Positions 32,120-40,242 of a DNA stretch of 64,000 nucleotides are shown piece after piece (position 1 is the first letter of the stretch; each line of letters opens with the position of its first letter). The notes below the pieces were generated by a model. That model saw nothing but the letters and a program-made list of their open reading frames with translations, did not search any database and was not told the DNA's origin. Made by a program: the position numbers and the translations under genes. The stretch is taken from contig CBDFHV010000011.1 of the NCBI GenBank assembly GCA_965247705.1, forward strand, positions 1 to 64,000, in the 5' to 3' direction. The stretch is from CBDFHV01 sp965247705. GTDB taxonomy: Bacteria > Pseudomonadota > Alphaproteobacteria > Rhodospirillales > CAMCUA01.

Positions 32120-33277
32120 ATGAGCCGCCTGTGGCTACCCGTCCTGGATGTGCTGATCGGGCTGCTGTTACGGCTCGTACCGCATGCGAAACGACAAGTC
32201 GGCGTCCTGGTCTCCTGCGGTGGCGGATTGGGCGATGCGTTGCTGTTCGCGGTGGTCCTGGACCGCTTCCGCTCCTTGGCCGAGGACGGCGAGCCCGTGG
32301 ACGTCCTGGTGCGCACGGATACCAAGGCCGCGACGTTCGCCTATCCCGCCGGGGTCGGCGTCATTGCCGTCGACTATCGCCGCTTCCTGCGGTCGCCCTC
32401 CTATCGCCTGCGGACGTGTTTGGGGTTACGGCGGCGGGGCTATCGGCTGGCGGTGTCGGCCGATCATCTTCGCCATCCCTTGATCGACGATGTCCTGATC
32501 CGGGTCACGGGGGCGCCGGCGCGAAAGGCCATGACGCCGAGGTCCTGGTCCAAGTACGACCGACTGCTGACGCGCGCCCGGCGCGGCTACACCCATCTCA
32601 AGCCGGTGCCGCCGGTCCTGGCCCACCGCCTGGTGCGCTGGGTGGAACTGGCAAACTGGCTCACCGGGCGCGAGGACCCGGTGCCTGTGGTCGAGCTTCC
32701 GGCCGGCGCCCTGCCGGCCCGGGCTACGCTTGAACGGGATACGGTGGTACTGCACCCTTTCTCCGCCATTCCACAGCGCCAGTACGGGGTCGATACGTTC
32801 CAGCGAATTCTAAGCAGCCTGCCGGCGGACATGACCGTCGTCCTTTCAGCCGGGCCCGGGGACCTGGCGCGCAATCCGGAATTCGAGGCCCTGCTCGAGG
32901 ATTCCCGCGTGCGCCTGGACGAAAGCGACCTGGTGGAGAAAGCGGCGCTCTTGGGAGGCGCCCGCCTGGTGGTCTCCGTCGACACGTCCCTGATGCATCT
33001 GGCGGTGCTGGCCGGCGCGCCAACCTTGTGCCTGGGCAGTGCCGCTCACTTGGTGGACAGCCTGCCCTACGATGCCCGCATGATCCCGGGAAACGTCACC
33101 TTCCTCTATCACCACATGCCCTGTGCCGGCTGCCTGGGCGCCTGCCGCTGGGCCTTGGAGGACGGGCGCTATCCCTGTATCGCCCGGGTCGACGACGCCC
33201 TGGTGGTGGATCGGGTCACGGCGATGCTGGCGCCGGGCGCGGCGCCGAACGAGCCGCGTTCCCCACCCACACGATGA
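32120..33277 (+). CDS. Glycosyltransferase family 9 protein (heptosyltransferase-like) 2
   Basis: A GT9-like enzyme of about 385 residues. It begins with a hydrophobic segment (LWLPVLDVLIGLLLRL), then VGVLVSCGGGLGDALLFAVVL. The donor domain has VVLHPFSAIPQRQYGVDTFQRIL and the VSVDTSLMHLAVLAGAPTLCLGSAAH site. A C-terminal Cys cluster CAGCLGAC (C-x2-C-x3-C) with another Cys about 12 residues on matches that in the first GT9 protein. ATG 32093, right after the palindromic repeat, is an alternative start adding nine residues. Its 3' end overlaps the convergent AmpG-like gene by 62 bases. Confidence 0.82.
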   Translation: MSRLWLPVLDVLIGLLLRLVPHAKRQVGVLVSCGGGLGDALLFAVVLDRFRSLAEDGEPVDVLVRTDTKAATFAYPAGVGVIAVDYRRFLRSPSYRLRTCLGLRRRGYRLAVSADHLRHPLIDDVLIRVTGAPARKAMTPRSWSKYDRLLTRARRGYTHLKPVPPVLAHRLVRWVELANWLTGREDPVPVVELPAGALPARATLERDTVVLHPFSAIPQRQYGVDTFQRILSSLPADMTVVLSAGPGDLARNPEFEALLEDSRVRLDESDLVEKAALLGGARLVVSVDTSLMHLAVLAGAPTLCLGSAAHLVDSLPYDARMIPGNVTFLYHHMPCAGCLGACRWALEDGRYPCIARVDDALVVDRVTAMLAPGAAPNEPRSPPTR

Positions 33278-34790
33278 GCACCAGCACCGGCACCCCCAAA
33301 GCCGCCGTCAGCATGAAGAAAGCCGGATAGCCGATGTTGTCGACGATCGACCCCGAATAACCGGCGATGATCTTCGGGATAAGGGTCATCAGGGAGGTAA
33401 AGAGGGCGTACTGCATGGCGGTGAAGGAAACGCTGGTCAGGCTCGACAGGTAGGCCACGAAAGCGGCCGCCGCGATGCCGGCGCTGGCGTTGTCGGCGAG
33501 GATGACGATGGTCAGGAGCACCGCGTCATGGCCCTGGCTGGCCACATAGGCGAACAGCACGTTGGTGGCCGCCGCCAGAAAGCCGCCCAGGAACAGGATG
33601 CGCAGCACCCCGTAGCGCATGGCCAGAACGCCGCCCAGGAAGCCGCCGACAATGGTCGCAAAGAGGCCGTAGGTCTTGGAATAGAGGGCGATCTCTTCCT
33701 TGGTGAAGCCCAGATCCCGGTAGAAGACGTTGGCGATGGCGCCCATGACCACGTCGGAAATGCGGTAAAGGCCGATCAGGGCAATGATGAGCAGGGCAAG
33801 CTTCCCGTAGCGCCGCAGGAAATCGGCCAGTGGCGCCACATAGCCCTCGACCACCATCCGCCGCGGCGCCAGCCCCGCCGACACCAGTCCCCAGGCCATG
33901 ATCACGGCCATGGAGACACTGAAGGTCAGGCGCAGGGTTTCGGCGAGAAAACCGGCCAGGACCGGACCCAGGCCGGCAGCGGCGGCCAGACCTGCCTTGA
34001 CCGCGGCCGCCGGCTCGGCGGAAACCAGGAACCCGGCCACGAAAGCCCCGGCGGCGATGGCGAAAACCAGCAGAAATCGCAGATTGTGGTCCAGCCGCCC
34101 GAAGGCCGTTTCCGCCTCGCGCACCACGTCCGGCTCGCGGATGATCAGGGTCGTCGCGACACCGATGGCCATGGCGCCGGCCATCGCCGTGTAGGCCACC
34201 CGCCAGCCCTCGTAATTGTAAACCGTATCGCTGCCGAACCGACTTGCCAGATAGAGGGCGCCGGCCCCGGCGAGCAGCATGCCGATCCGATAGCCGGCGA
34301 TGTAGGTGGACGACAGCAGGGCTTGCAGATCCGCGTCCGCCGATTCGATTCGATAGGCATCGATGACGATGTCCTGGGTGGCCGACGAGAAACCGAGCGC
34401 CACGGCGGCCACGGCGGTCATCACCAGATGGGTCTGGGGATCGCTCGAAGCCATGGCCAGAATGGAGAGGATCACCGCCGCCTGGGCGACCAGGAGCCAG
34501 GCCCGGCGCCGGCCAAGCCGCGCGGTCAGAATGGGCAGGGGGATCTTGTCCACCAGGGGCGCCCAGACGAACTTGAAGGAATAGCCCAGCGCCGCCCAAC
34601 TGAAGAAGGTGATGGTCGAGCGCTCCAGGCCCGCCTCCCGCAGCCATACGGACAGGGTGCCGAAGATCAACAGGATGGGGATCCCGGCGGAGAAACCGAG
34701 AAACAGCATGGTGACGACGCGGGGGTGAAGAAAGGCGCGGACCGCCTCTCCCCAACTGCGATGTGCGGCGCCGATCCGCCGGTCCTCCAT
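33216..34790 (-). CDS. AmpG-like MFS permease
   Basis: A 524-residue membrane transporter. The start HPRVVTMLFLGFSAGIPILLIFGTLSVWLREAG is diagnostic of the AmpG family (FxSGxPxxLxxxTLxxWLxExG). GYSFKFVWAPLVDKIPLP and SSATQDIVIDAYRIE follow. It has roughly 12-14 hydrophobic helices. AmpG imports anhydro-muropeptides for cell-wall recycling and beta-lactamase signalling. No ampC or ampR is visible nearby. It is transcribed towards the GT9 gene, with overlapping 3' ends. Confidence 0.88.
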   Translation of the reverse strand: MEDRRIGAAHRSWGEAVRAFLHPRVVTMLFLGFSAGIPILLIFGTLSVWLREAGLERSTITFFSWAALGYSFKFVWAPLVDKIPLPILTARLGRRRAWLLVAQAAVILSILAMASSDPQTHLVMTAVAAVALGFSSATQDIVIDAYRIESADADLQALLSSTYIAGYRIGMLLAGAGALYLASRFGSDTVYNYEGWRVAYTAMAGAMAIGVATTLIIREPDVVREAETAFGRLDHNLRFLLVFAIAAGAFVAGFLVSAEPAAAVKAGLAAAAGLGPVLAGFLAETLRLTFSVSMAVIMAWGLVSAGLAPRRMVVEGYVAPLADFLRRYGKLALLIIALIGLYRISDVVMGAIANVFYRDLGFTKEEIALYSKTYGLFATIVGGFLGGVLAMRYGVLRILFLGGFLAAATNVLFAYVASQGHDAVLLTIVILADNASAGIAAAAFVAYLSSLTSVSFTAMQYALFTSLMTLIPKIIAGYSGSIVDNIGYPAFFMLTAALGVPVLVLIVWVGNAARSAPRPAPASP

Positions 34791-34937
34791 TGGTCGCCTT
34801 TGCCGCCTGTTGCCCGATTCGGCAAGGATAGCCGTTTCTCCGCATCGCCGTAACGGGCGATGCCTGGATTGCCGTCATGATTGGGAACCAGTCGGCGGCA
34901 CCAAGCTGGCGACGCCACAACCAGGACTCGAGGCCGC

Positions 34938-35393
34938 TTAGCCGGCTTTCCCCTCCCGGGTGTCGAGCCAGATGGTGACCGGGCCGTCGTTGACCAGGGA
35001 GACCGCCATGTGGGCGCCGAAGCGGCCGGTCTCCACCGGCACGCCAAAAGACCGCAGGCCGTCGGCGAACCGTTCCACCAGGGCGCGGCCCTCCTCCGGC
35101 GGGGCGGCGTAGGAGAAACCGGGCCGGTTGCCCCGGCTGGTGTCGGCGGCGAGGGTGAACTGGCTGACCACCAGGGCACCGCCGCCGCTGTCCAGGATCG
35201 AACGGTTCATGCGCCCGTCGTCGTCCTCGAAGATGCGCAGGTTCGCCACCTTGCGAGCCAGAGTGTCGGCGTCCCGGTCCTCGTCGTCTCCCATGGCGCA
35301 GGCCAGCACCAGAAGACCGGGCCCGATGGCGCCGATGGTCTCGCCGTCGACGGCGACGGCGGCTTCGCTCACCCGTTGCAGGAGGGCACGCAT
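34938..35393 (-). CDS. dtd: D-aminoacyl-tRNA deacylase
   Basis: A 151-residue proofreading enzyme that removes D-amino acids (and glycine) from mischarged tRNAs. The family motifs are intact: MRALLQRVSEAAVAVDGE at the start, SQFTLAADTSRGNRPGF (the SQFTL catalytic motif), and NDGPVTIWLDT near the C terminus (the NxGPVT motif). It is the last gene of the long his operon, starting 9 bases after the HIT gene stop. The length is normal. Confidence 0.96.
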   Translation of the reverse strand: MRALLQRVSEAAVAVDGETIGAIGPGLLVLACAMGDDEDRDADTLARKVANLRIFEDDDGRMNRSILDSGGGALVVSQFTLAADTSRGNRPGFSYAAPPEEGRALVERFADGLRSFGVPVETGRFGAHMAVSLVNDGPVTIWLDTREGKAG

Positions 35394-35402
35394 GGTGCCG
35401 CC

Positions 35403-35768
35403 TCAACCCCGCTTTGTCAGCATCGGCCCCAAGTCGCGGCCGGCGAAGATGTGCACATGGAGGTGGGGCACCTCCTGGTGGGCGTGACGGCCATGGTTGG
35501 CGAGGATGCGGTAGCCCGGCTCGACCGCCTCGAGCTGGCGGGCCACCGTGCCCACGGCGCGTACGAAGCCGCCAATTTCCGCGTCCGAGGCCTTGTCGGA
35601 GAAATCGTCCAAGGACACGTAGGGCCCCTTGGGAATCACCAGCACGTGGGTCGGTGCCTGGGGATTGATGTCGTGGAAGGCCAGGGCGTGGTCGTCCTCG
35701 TAGACCTTGTTGCAGGGGATCTCGCCGCGGAGGATCTTGGCGAAGATGTTCTGGTCGTCGTAGGCCAT
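35403..35768 (-). CDS. HIT-family protein (HINT-like nucleotide hydrolase)
   Basis: A 121-residue histidine-triad protein. MAYDDQNIFAKILRGEIPCNKVYEDDHALAFHDINPQAP is the typical HINT N-terminal half, and the catalytic triad is HLHVHIFAGRDLG. Such enzymes hydrolyse purine phosphoramidates. The start is chosen at MAYDD, since the longer frame reads through hisE in a shadow frame. It is 23 bases downstream of hisE and 9 bases upstream of dtd. Confidence 0.93.
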   Translation of the reverse strand: MAYDDQNIFAKILRGEIPCNKVYEDDHALAFHDINPQAPTHVLVIPKGPYVSLDDFSDKASDAEIGGFVRAVGTVARQLEAVEPGYRILANHGRHAHQEVPHLHVHIFAGRDLGPMLTKRG

Positions 35769-35791
35769 GGGGTGCCTCCCTTGGGTCACAA

Positions 35792-36133
35792 TCAGCTCTC
35801 CTTCCGGCGGGCGGCCTTTTCGGCCAGGCCCGAGGTGCCTTCCCGGCGGGCCAATTCCGCCCAGACGTCGGCCGGCGTCACCCCGGCGGCCGCCCACAGG
35901 ACCAGCAGATGATAGAGAAGGTCGGCGCTTTCGGCGGCCAGCCGCGCCGGGGTCTCGGCCACCGCCGCCATGGCCGCCTCGGTCGCCTCCTCGCCCACCT
36001 TGCCGGCGATCTTGGCCGGTCCCGCGGCCAGCAGCTTCGCCGTGTAGGAGCTTTCGGGATCGGCGCCCCGGCGCGCCTCGATGGTGGCGAACAGGCGCTC
36101 CAGCAGCCGGGCGTCCATGGTCTCCGTCGTCAT
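35792..36133 (-). CDS. hisE: Phosphoribosyl-ATP pyrophosphatase
   Basis: A 113-residue enzyme for the second step of histidine synthesis. LERLFATIEARRGADPESSYTAKL opens the helical bundle. GKVGEEATEAAMAA provides the Mg-binding Glu residues (KVxEEAxE), and ESADLLYHLLVLW the second acidic helix. The start ATG overlaps the hisF stop by four bases. It is a separate HisE, not a HisIE fusion, and hisI is not in the window. Confidence 0.95.
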   Translation of the reverse strand: MTTETMDARLLERLFATIEARRGADPESSYTAKLLAAGPAKIAGKVGEEATEAAMAAVAETPARLAAESADLLYHLLVLWAAAGVTPADVWAELARREGTSGLAEKAARRKES

Positions 36134-36903
36134 GGCTGTTCTCCCGCCGTCTCGCGCACCGGGATGCCGGCGGCGTGCATGTGGGACTTGGCCTCGGCGA
36201 CGGTGTGCTCGCCGAAATGAAAGATCGAGGCGGCCAGCACCGCCGAGGCATGGCCGTCCCGAACCCCCGCCACCAGGTGATCGAGGGTGCCGACGCCGCC
36301 CGAGGCGATAACCGGCACGCTTACCGCGTCGGCCACCGCCCGGGTCAGCGCCAGATCGAAGCCCCGTTTGGTGCCGTCCCGGTCCATGGAAGTGAGCAGG
36401 ATCTCGCCGGCGCCAAGCGCCACCATCCGCCGGGCCCAGCCCACCGCCTCGATACCCGTGGGCTTGCGGCCGCCGTGGGTAAAGACCTGGAAGCCGCCGT
36501 CCACCCGTTTGGCGTCGATGGCGACGACCGTGCATTGGCTGCCGAACTTTTGCGCCGCCTGGCGCACGAAGTCCGGGTCGTTGACGGCGGCGGTATTGAT
36601 CGACGTCTTGTCGGCGCCGGCCAGCAACAGGCGGCGGATGTCGTCGGTGGAGCGAACGCCGCCGCCGACGGTCAGCGGCATGAAGCAGCGCTCCGCCGTG
36701 CGGGCCACCACGTCGAGGATGGTGTCGCGGCCCTCGTGGCTGGCGGTGATGTCGAGAAAGCAGAGCTCGTCGGCCCCGGCCCGGTCGTAGACCGTGGCCT
36801 GTTCCACCGGGTCCCCGGCGTCCCGCAGGTCGAGGAAGTTGATCCCCTTGACCACCCGGCCCTGGTCCACGTCCAGGCAGGGAATAATGCGCACCTTGAG
36901 CAT
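36130..36903 (-). CDS. hisF: Imidazole glycerol phosphate synthase, cyclase subunit
   Basis: A 257-residue TIM barrel that joins PRFAR and ammonia to make imidazole glycerol phosphate and AICAR. MLKVRIIPCLDVDQGRVVKG contains catalytic Asp11. CTVVAIDAKRVDGGFQV contains the second catalytic Asp (about 130). The phosphate-binding GGGVRST and ASGGVGT loops are present. Ammonia comes from HisH, encoded two genes upstream. It lies 16 bases after hisA. Confidence 0.97.
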   Translation of the reverse strand: MLKVRIIPCLDVDQGRVVKGINFLDLRDAGDPVEQATVYDRAGADELCFLDITASHEGRDTILDVVARTAERCFMPLTVGGGVRSTDDIRRLLLAGADKTSINTAAVNDPDFVRQAAQKFGSQCTVVAIDAKRVDGGFQVFTHGGRKPTGIEAVGWARRMVALGAGEILLTSMDRDGTKRGFDLALTRAVADAVSVPVIASGGVGTLDHLVAGVRDGHASAVLAASIFHFGEHTVAEAKSHMHAAGIPVRETAGEQP

Positions 36904-36919
36904 GGCCAGCCCGTCCCGT

Positions 36920-37645
36920 TCAGGCCGCCAGCAGCCGCACGGCGGCCGCCGGGTCCACCCGCCCGTCGTAGATGGCGCGGCCGCTGATCACCCCGGCGAG
37001 CACGCCCCGGCCCTGGTCCCGCACCCGCTCCAGGTCCCCGGTCGAGGAAACGCCGCCGGACAGGATCACCGGCACCGGGACGGTGCGGGCGAGGTTGATG
37101 CTGGCGGCCACGTTCGGCCCCTCCATGGCGCCGTCCCGGTCGATGTCGGTGTGGATAAAGGCGGCCACGCCCACATCGGTGAACAGGCGGGCCAGGTCCG
37201 CGACGGCGATGGTGGTTTCCTCCACCCAGCCTTCCACGGCCACCATGCCGGCACGGGCGTCGATGCCGACGGCGATCCGCCCCGGATAGGCCGTGCAGGC
37301 CTGGCGCACCAGGTCCGGGTCCTTCACCGCCGCGGTTCCCAGCACCACCCGGGCCACCCCCGCCCGCAGCCAGAAGGCGATGGTCTCCAGGGTCCGGATA
37401 CCGCCGCCGAGCTGCACCTGAAGGCCCTCGACGGCCAGGATGTGCTTGACCGCCTCGGCGTTGATGGGTCGGCCAGAGACGGCGCCGTTCAAATCCACCA
37501 CGTGCACCCAGGGACAACCCGAGTTGGCGAACACCCGGGCCTGGGCTGCCGGATCGTCGGTGTAGACCGTGGCTTGGGCCATGTCGCCCTTGAACAGACG
37601 TACGCATTGCCCGTCCTTCAGGTCGATGGCGGGGAAGAAGATCAT
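36920..37645 (-). CDS. hisA: ProFAR isomerase (phosphoribosylformimino-AICAR-phosphate isomerase)
   Basis: A 241-residue TIM barrel isomerase of histidine synthesis. MIFFPAIDLKDGQCVRLFKGD carries the catalytic Asp8, and the second catalytic Asp is in AAFIHTDIDRDGAMEG. The phosphate loops QLGGGIRT and SGGVSST are clear. The start ATG overlaps the hisH stop by four bases, and hisF follows. Upstream in-frame sequence is a shadow of hisH. Confidence 0.97.
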   Translation of the reverse strand: MIFFPAIDLKDGQCVRLFKGDMAQATVYTDDPAAQARVFANSGCPWVHVVDLNGAVSGRPINAEAVKHILAVEGLQVQLGGGIRTLETIAFWLRAGVARVVLGTAAVKDPDLVRQACTAYPGRIAVGIDARAGMVAVEGWVEETTIAVADLARLFTDVGVAAFIHTDIDRDGAMEGPNVAASINLARTVPVPVILSGGVSSTGDLERVRDQGRGVLAGVISGRAIYDGRVDPAAAVRLLAA

Positions 37646-38331
37646 GGCGCCCAGGCGAGGAAGTTGGCGAGCAGCCGCAGCCCCACCGCCTGGCTTTTTT
37701 CCGGATGGAACTGGGTGCCCACCATGTTGTCGCGCCCGACCACCGCCGTGACCGGGCCGCCATAGTCGGTGGTGGCCAGCACCAGGGAAGGATCGGCGTA
37801 GCGCATATGGTAACCGTGCACGAAATAGGCATGGTCGCCATCGGCGATGCCGGCCAGCACCGGATGTTCCACCACCCCCTCCAGGGCGTTCCAGCCCATG
37901 TGGGGAATTTTCAGGTTCGAATCGCCGGGGGTAATGGCCACCACCTCGCCGTCGATCCAGCCCAGGCCGTCCCAGTCCCCGTGCTCGCGGCCGACCCGGG
38001 CCATGAGCTGCATGCCGACGCAGATGCCAAGGAACGGGCGGCCCTTGTCCGCCACCGCCTCCCGCAGGGCCTCGACCATGCCCGGCACCGCCTCCAGTCC
38101 CCGCTTGCAGTCGGCGAAGGCGCCGACGCCGGGAAGCACGATGCGGCCGGCGCTTCGCACCCGTTCGGGATCGTCGGTTACCGCCACGGAAGCATCCACG
38201 GCGGCCTCGGCGATGACCCGCTCGAAGGCCTTGGCGGCGGAACGCAGGTTGCCGGACCCATAGTCCACGATGGCAATCCCGGGGGCGAACTCGGAGGCCA
38301 ACGCGGGAGCCGCCGCCAGCGCCGCGGTCAC
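37642..38331 (-). CDS. hisH: Imidazole glycerol phosphate synthase, glutamine amidotransferase subunit
   Basis: A 229-residue class I glutamine amidotransferase that supplies ammonia to HisF. IAIVDYGSGNLRSAAKAFE lies near residue 20. The nucleophile Cys is in FLGICVGMQLMARVG, and the His and Glu in VGTQFHPEKSQ. It uses a GTG start at 38331, forming a GTGA overlap with the stop of the preceding DUF2628 gene. This leaves an N-terminal extension of about 20 residues before the usual start of the fold. Confidence 0.95.
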   Translation of the reverse strand: MTAALAAAPALASEFAPGIAIVDYGSGNLRSAAKAFERVIAEAAVDASVAVTDDPERVRSAGRIVLPGVGAFADCKRGLEAVPGMVEALREAVADKGRPFLGICVGMQLMARVGREHGDWDGLGWIDGEVVAITPGDSNLKIPHMGWNALEGVVEHPVLAGIADGDHAYFVHGYHMRYADPSLVLATTDYGGPVTAVVGRDNMVGTQFHPEKSQAVGLRLLANFLAWAP

Positions 38332-38720
38332 GACGCCATCGCCCGGACCACGTCGGGGCGCTCGTCGAGAAAGCGTCGCTCCGCCGACCAGCGGTCGTTC
38401 CCCAGCACCACCCCCTGGGGCACGAAGCTGCGCCGCCGGAGGGTCCAGCGCCGAAGATCGTTGGCGAGCATGCCGACGACGGCCGCAAGCGCGATGGAGA
38501 TAATCGCCTGGACCGTGGTGTCGGCGCCGATCAGGGGCAGGCCCACGGTGAGGGCGACTTCGGCGGCGAGCAGGATCAGGGCCACCGCCCACAGGCCGAG
38601 CCACAGGGCCCAGAACAAGGAAAAGAAGCACGCCGGCCAGCAGAACCCCTCCTTGACCAGGACCAGGTCCCGGTCCGGGTTCAGGCCATGGCGGCGCAGG
38701 TGGACGGTATAGACGCGCAT
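38328..38720 (-). CDS. DUF2628 membrane protein
   Basis: A 130-residue protein with a short cytosolic start (MRVYTVHLRRHGLNPDRDLVLVKEGFCWPAC) typical of DUF2628. Two hydrophobic segments follow (about residues 32-55 and 65-85), then a basic C-terminal tail (NDLRRWTLRRRSFV). It is embedded between hisB and hisH with 10-base and overlapping junctions. It is thus part of the his operon, a position seen in many Rhodospirillales, but no histidine-related role is known. Confidence 0.88.
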   Translation of the reverse strand: MRVYTVHLRRHGLNPDRDLVLVKEGFCWPACFFSLFWALWLGLWAVALILLAAEVALTVGLPLIGADTTVQAIISIALAAVVGMLANDLRRWTLRRRSFVPQGVVLGNDRWSAERRFLDERPDVVRAMAS

Positions 38721-38730
38721 GGTTTCTAAC

Positions 38731-39324
38731 TTAACCGCCGAGGGTTCCCTTGGTGGAGGGCACGGCGCCCGGCTGGCGGGGGTCGATCTCGCTGGCCTGA
38801 CGCAGGGACCGGGCCAGGCCCTTGAAGCAGGATTCGACGATGTGGTGGTTGTTCTCGCCGTAGAGGTTCTCCACGTGCAGGGTCGCTCCGGCGGCCTGGG
38901 CGAAGGCCTGGAACCACTCCTTGAACAATTCCGTGTCCATCTCCCCCAGCTTCGGCCGCGAGAAGGCCACCTTCCAGATCAGGTAGGGGCGGTTGGACAG
39001 GTCGATCGCCACCCGGGTGCAGGTCTCGTCCATGGGGATCGTGGCGGACCCGTAACGAACGATGCCGGCACGATCGCCAAGCGCCTTGGCCACCGCTTCG
39101 CCGATGGTGATGCCCGTGTCCTCGGTGGTGTGGTGGAAATCGATGTGCAGGTCGCCCTTGGCCGCGACCTCCAGGTCGATCAGGCTGTGGCGCGACAGTT
39201 GCTCCAGCATGTGGTCCAGAAAGCCGATCCCCGTCGACACCTGGTAGCGTCCCTGGCCGTCCAGATTGACCGAGACCACCACCTCGGTCTCCTTGGTCCG
39301 ACGTTCCACCGTGGCCTGGCGCAT
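38731..39324 (-). CDS. hisB: Imidazoleglycerol-phosphate dehydratase
   Basis: A 197-residue Mn-dependent dehydratase of histidine synthesis. MRQATVERRTKETEVVVSV opens the protein, LDHMLEQLSRHSLIDLEV and DFHHTTEDTGITIGEAVAKA are signature metal-ligand motifs, and NNHHIVESCFKGLARSLR is near the end. It is a single-domain HisB without the phosphatase domain of E. coli. It is the first gene of the operon (hisB-DUF2628-hisH-hisA-hisF-hisE-HIT-dtd), divergent from hslV. Confidence 0.97.
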   Translation of the reverse strand: MRQATVERRTKETEVVVSVNLDGQGRYQVSTGIGFLDHMLEQLSRHSLIDLEVAAKGDLHIDFHHTTEDTGITIGEAVAKALGDRAGIVRYGSATIPMDETCTRVAIDLSNRPYLIWKVAFSRPKLGEMDTELFKEWFQAFAQAAGATLHVENLYGENNHHIVESCFKGLARSLRQASEIDPRQPGAVPSTKGTLGG

Positions 39325-39432
39325 GGCGATTCTCCTCGCTTCGACCTTCTCCCAAGGATGGGCCGGCACGTGGGCCGCTATGTAGCAGGAAGCCCGCGTC
39401 GCCGCCAGCCGGGCGCTCCAGACGCGGCGGGG

Positions 39433-39461
39433 CTTGACCGGTGCATGTCCCTGCCCCAAAT
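39433..39461 (+). promoter_or_regulatory. Candidate sigma-32 (RpoH) heat-shock promoter for hslVU
   Basis: CTTGACC at 39433-39439 and CCCCAAAT at 39454-39461 are separated by 14 bases. This closely resembles the sigma-32 consensus (CTTGAAA, 11-16 bases, CCCCATNT). It is about 65 bases upstream of the hslV start, in the 201-bp divergent region with hisB. HslVU is a classical heat-shock operon. Predicted from sequence only. Confidence 0.6.
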
Positions 39462-39525
39462 CCTGCGGTATGCTTGCCCCGGGGTCGAGGCCCCCTTGTC
39501 CGCGTTTTCGTGATCGGCCCCATCC

Positions 39526-40065
39526 ATGAGCGACAACCTCTGGCACGGCACTACCATCCTTTCGGTCCGCAAGGGCGACTCCATCGTCGTCGCCGGCGAC
39601 GGGCAGGTCAGCCTCGGCCAGACCGTGATCAAGGCCAACGCGCGGAAAGTGCGCCGCCTGGCCGACGGCGCGGTGATCGCCGGGTTCGCCGGCGCTACCG
39701 CCGACGCCTTCACCCTGTTCGAACGCCTGGAAGCCAAGCTGGAGCAGTACCGGGGCCAGCTCATGCGGGCGGCCGTGGAAATGGCCAAGGACTGGCGGAC
39801 CGACCGCTACCTGCGGCGCCTGGAGGCGATGATGGCGGTGGCCGACAAGGAGGTGTCCCTGGTGCTTACCGGCACCGGCGACGTGCTGGAGCCCGAGGAC
39901 GGGCTGATCGGCATCGGCTCGGGGGGCAACTACGCCCTGGCCGCCGCCCGCGCCCTGATCGATCGCGACGACATGGACGCCGAGGCCATCGCCCGGCGCG
40001 CCATGGCGATCGCGGCGGAAATCTGCATCTACACCAACGACAAGGTCGTGGTGGAAACCCTGTGA
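39526..40065 (+). CDS. hslV: ATP-dependent protease peptidase subunit HslV
   Basis: A 179-residue proteasome-like threonine peptidase. After a short propeptide (MSDNLWHG), the mature protein begins at Thr in TTILSVRKGDSIVVAGDGQVS. ARKVRRLADGAVIAGFAG and the glycine-rich IGSGGNYALAAARAL segment are conserved. It forms dodecamers capped by the HslU unfoldase encoded downstream. The two genes are separated by 177 bases holding a palindromic repeat. Confidence 0.97.
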   Translation: MSDNLWHGTTILSVRKGDSIVVAGDGQVSLGQTVIKANARKVRRLADGAVIAGFAGATADAFTLFERLEAKLEQYRGQLMRAAVEMAKDWRTDRYLRRLEAMMAVADKEVSLVLTGTGDVLEPEDGLIGIGSGGNYALAAARALIDRDDMDAEAIARRAMAIAAEICIYTNDKVVVETL

Positions 40066-40113
40066 GATTCCTGAGTTCATGAACGATACTTCTACGGCCT
40101 TTCATCGGCTCCA

Positions 40114-40203
40114 GGCGCCGGGCACGGGCGGGTCTGAGACCCGCCCCTACGATTGCGACATTGGTTGCGTAGGGGCGGGTCTCAGAGCCGCCCGTCCGGC
40201 GCC
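40114..40203. repeat. GGGTCTGAGACCC palindromic repeat, copy 2
   Basis: Inverted repeat GGCGCCGGGC...CGGGCGGGTCTGAGACCCGCCCCTACG, mirrored by CGTAGGGGCGGGTCTCAGAGCCGCCCG...CCGGCGCC. It is the same family as 5412-5480. It lies inside the hslVU operon, between the two coding regions. Confidence 0.82.
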
Positions 40204-40242
40204 AAGTGCCGCAAGACATGCCGGCGGGGAGCGCCATCGCCC

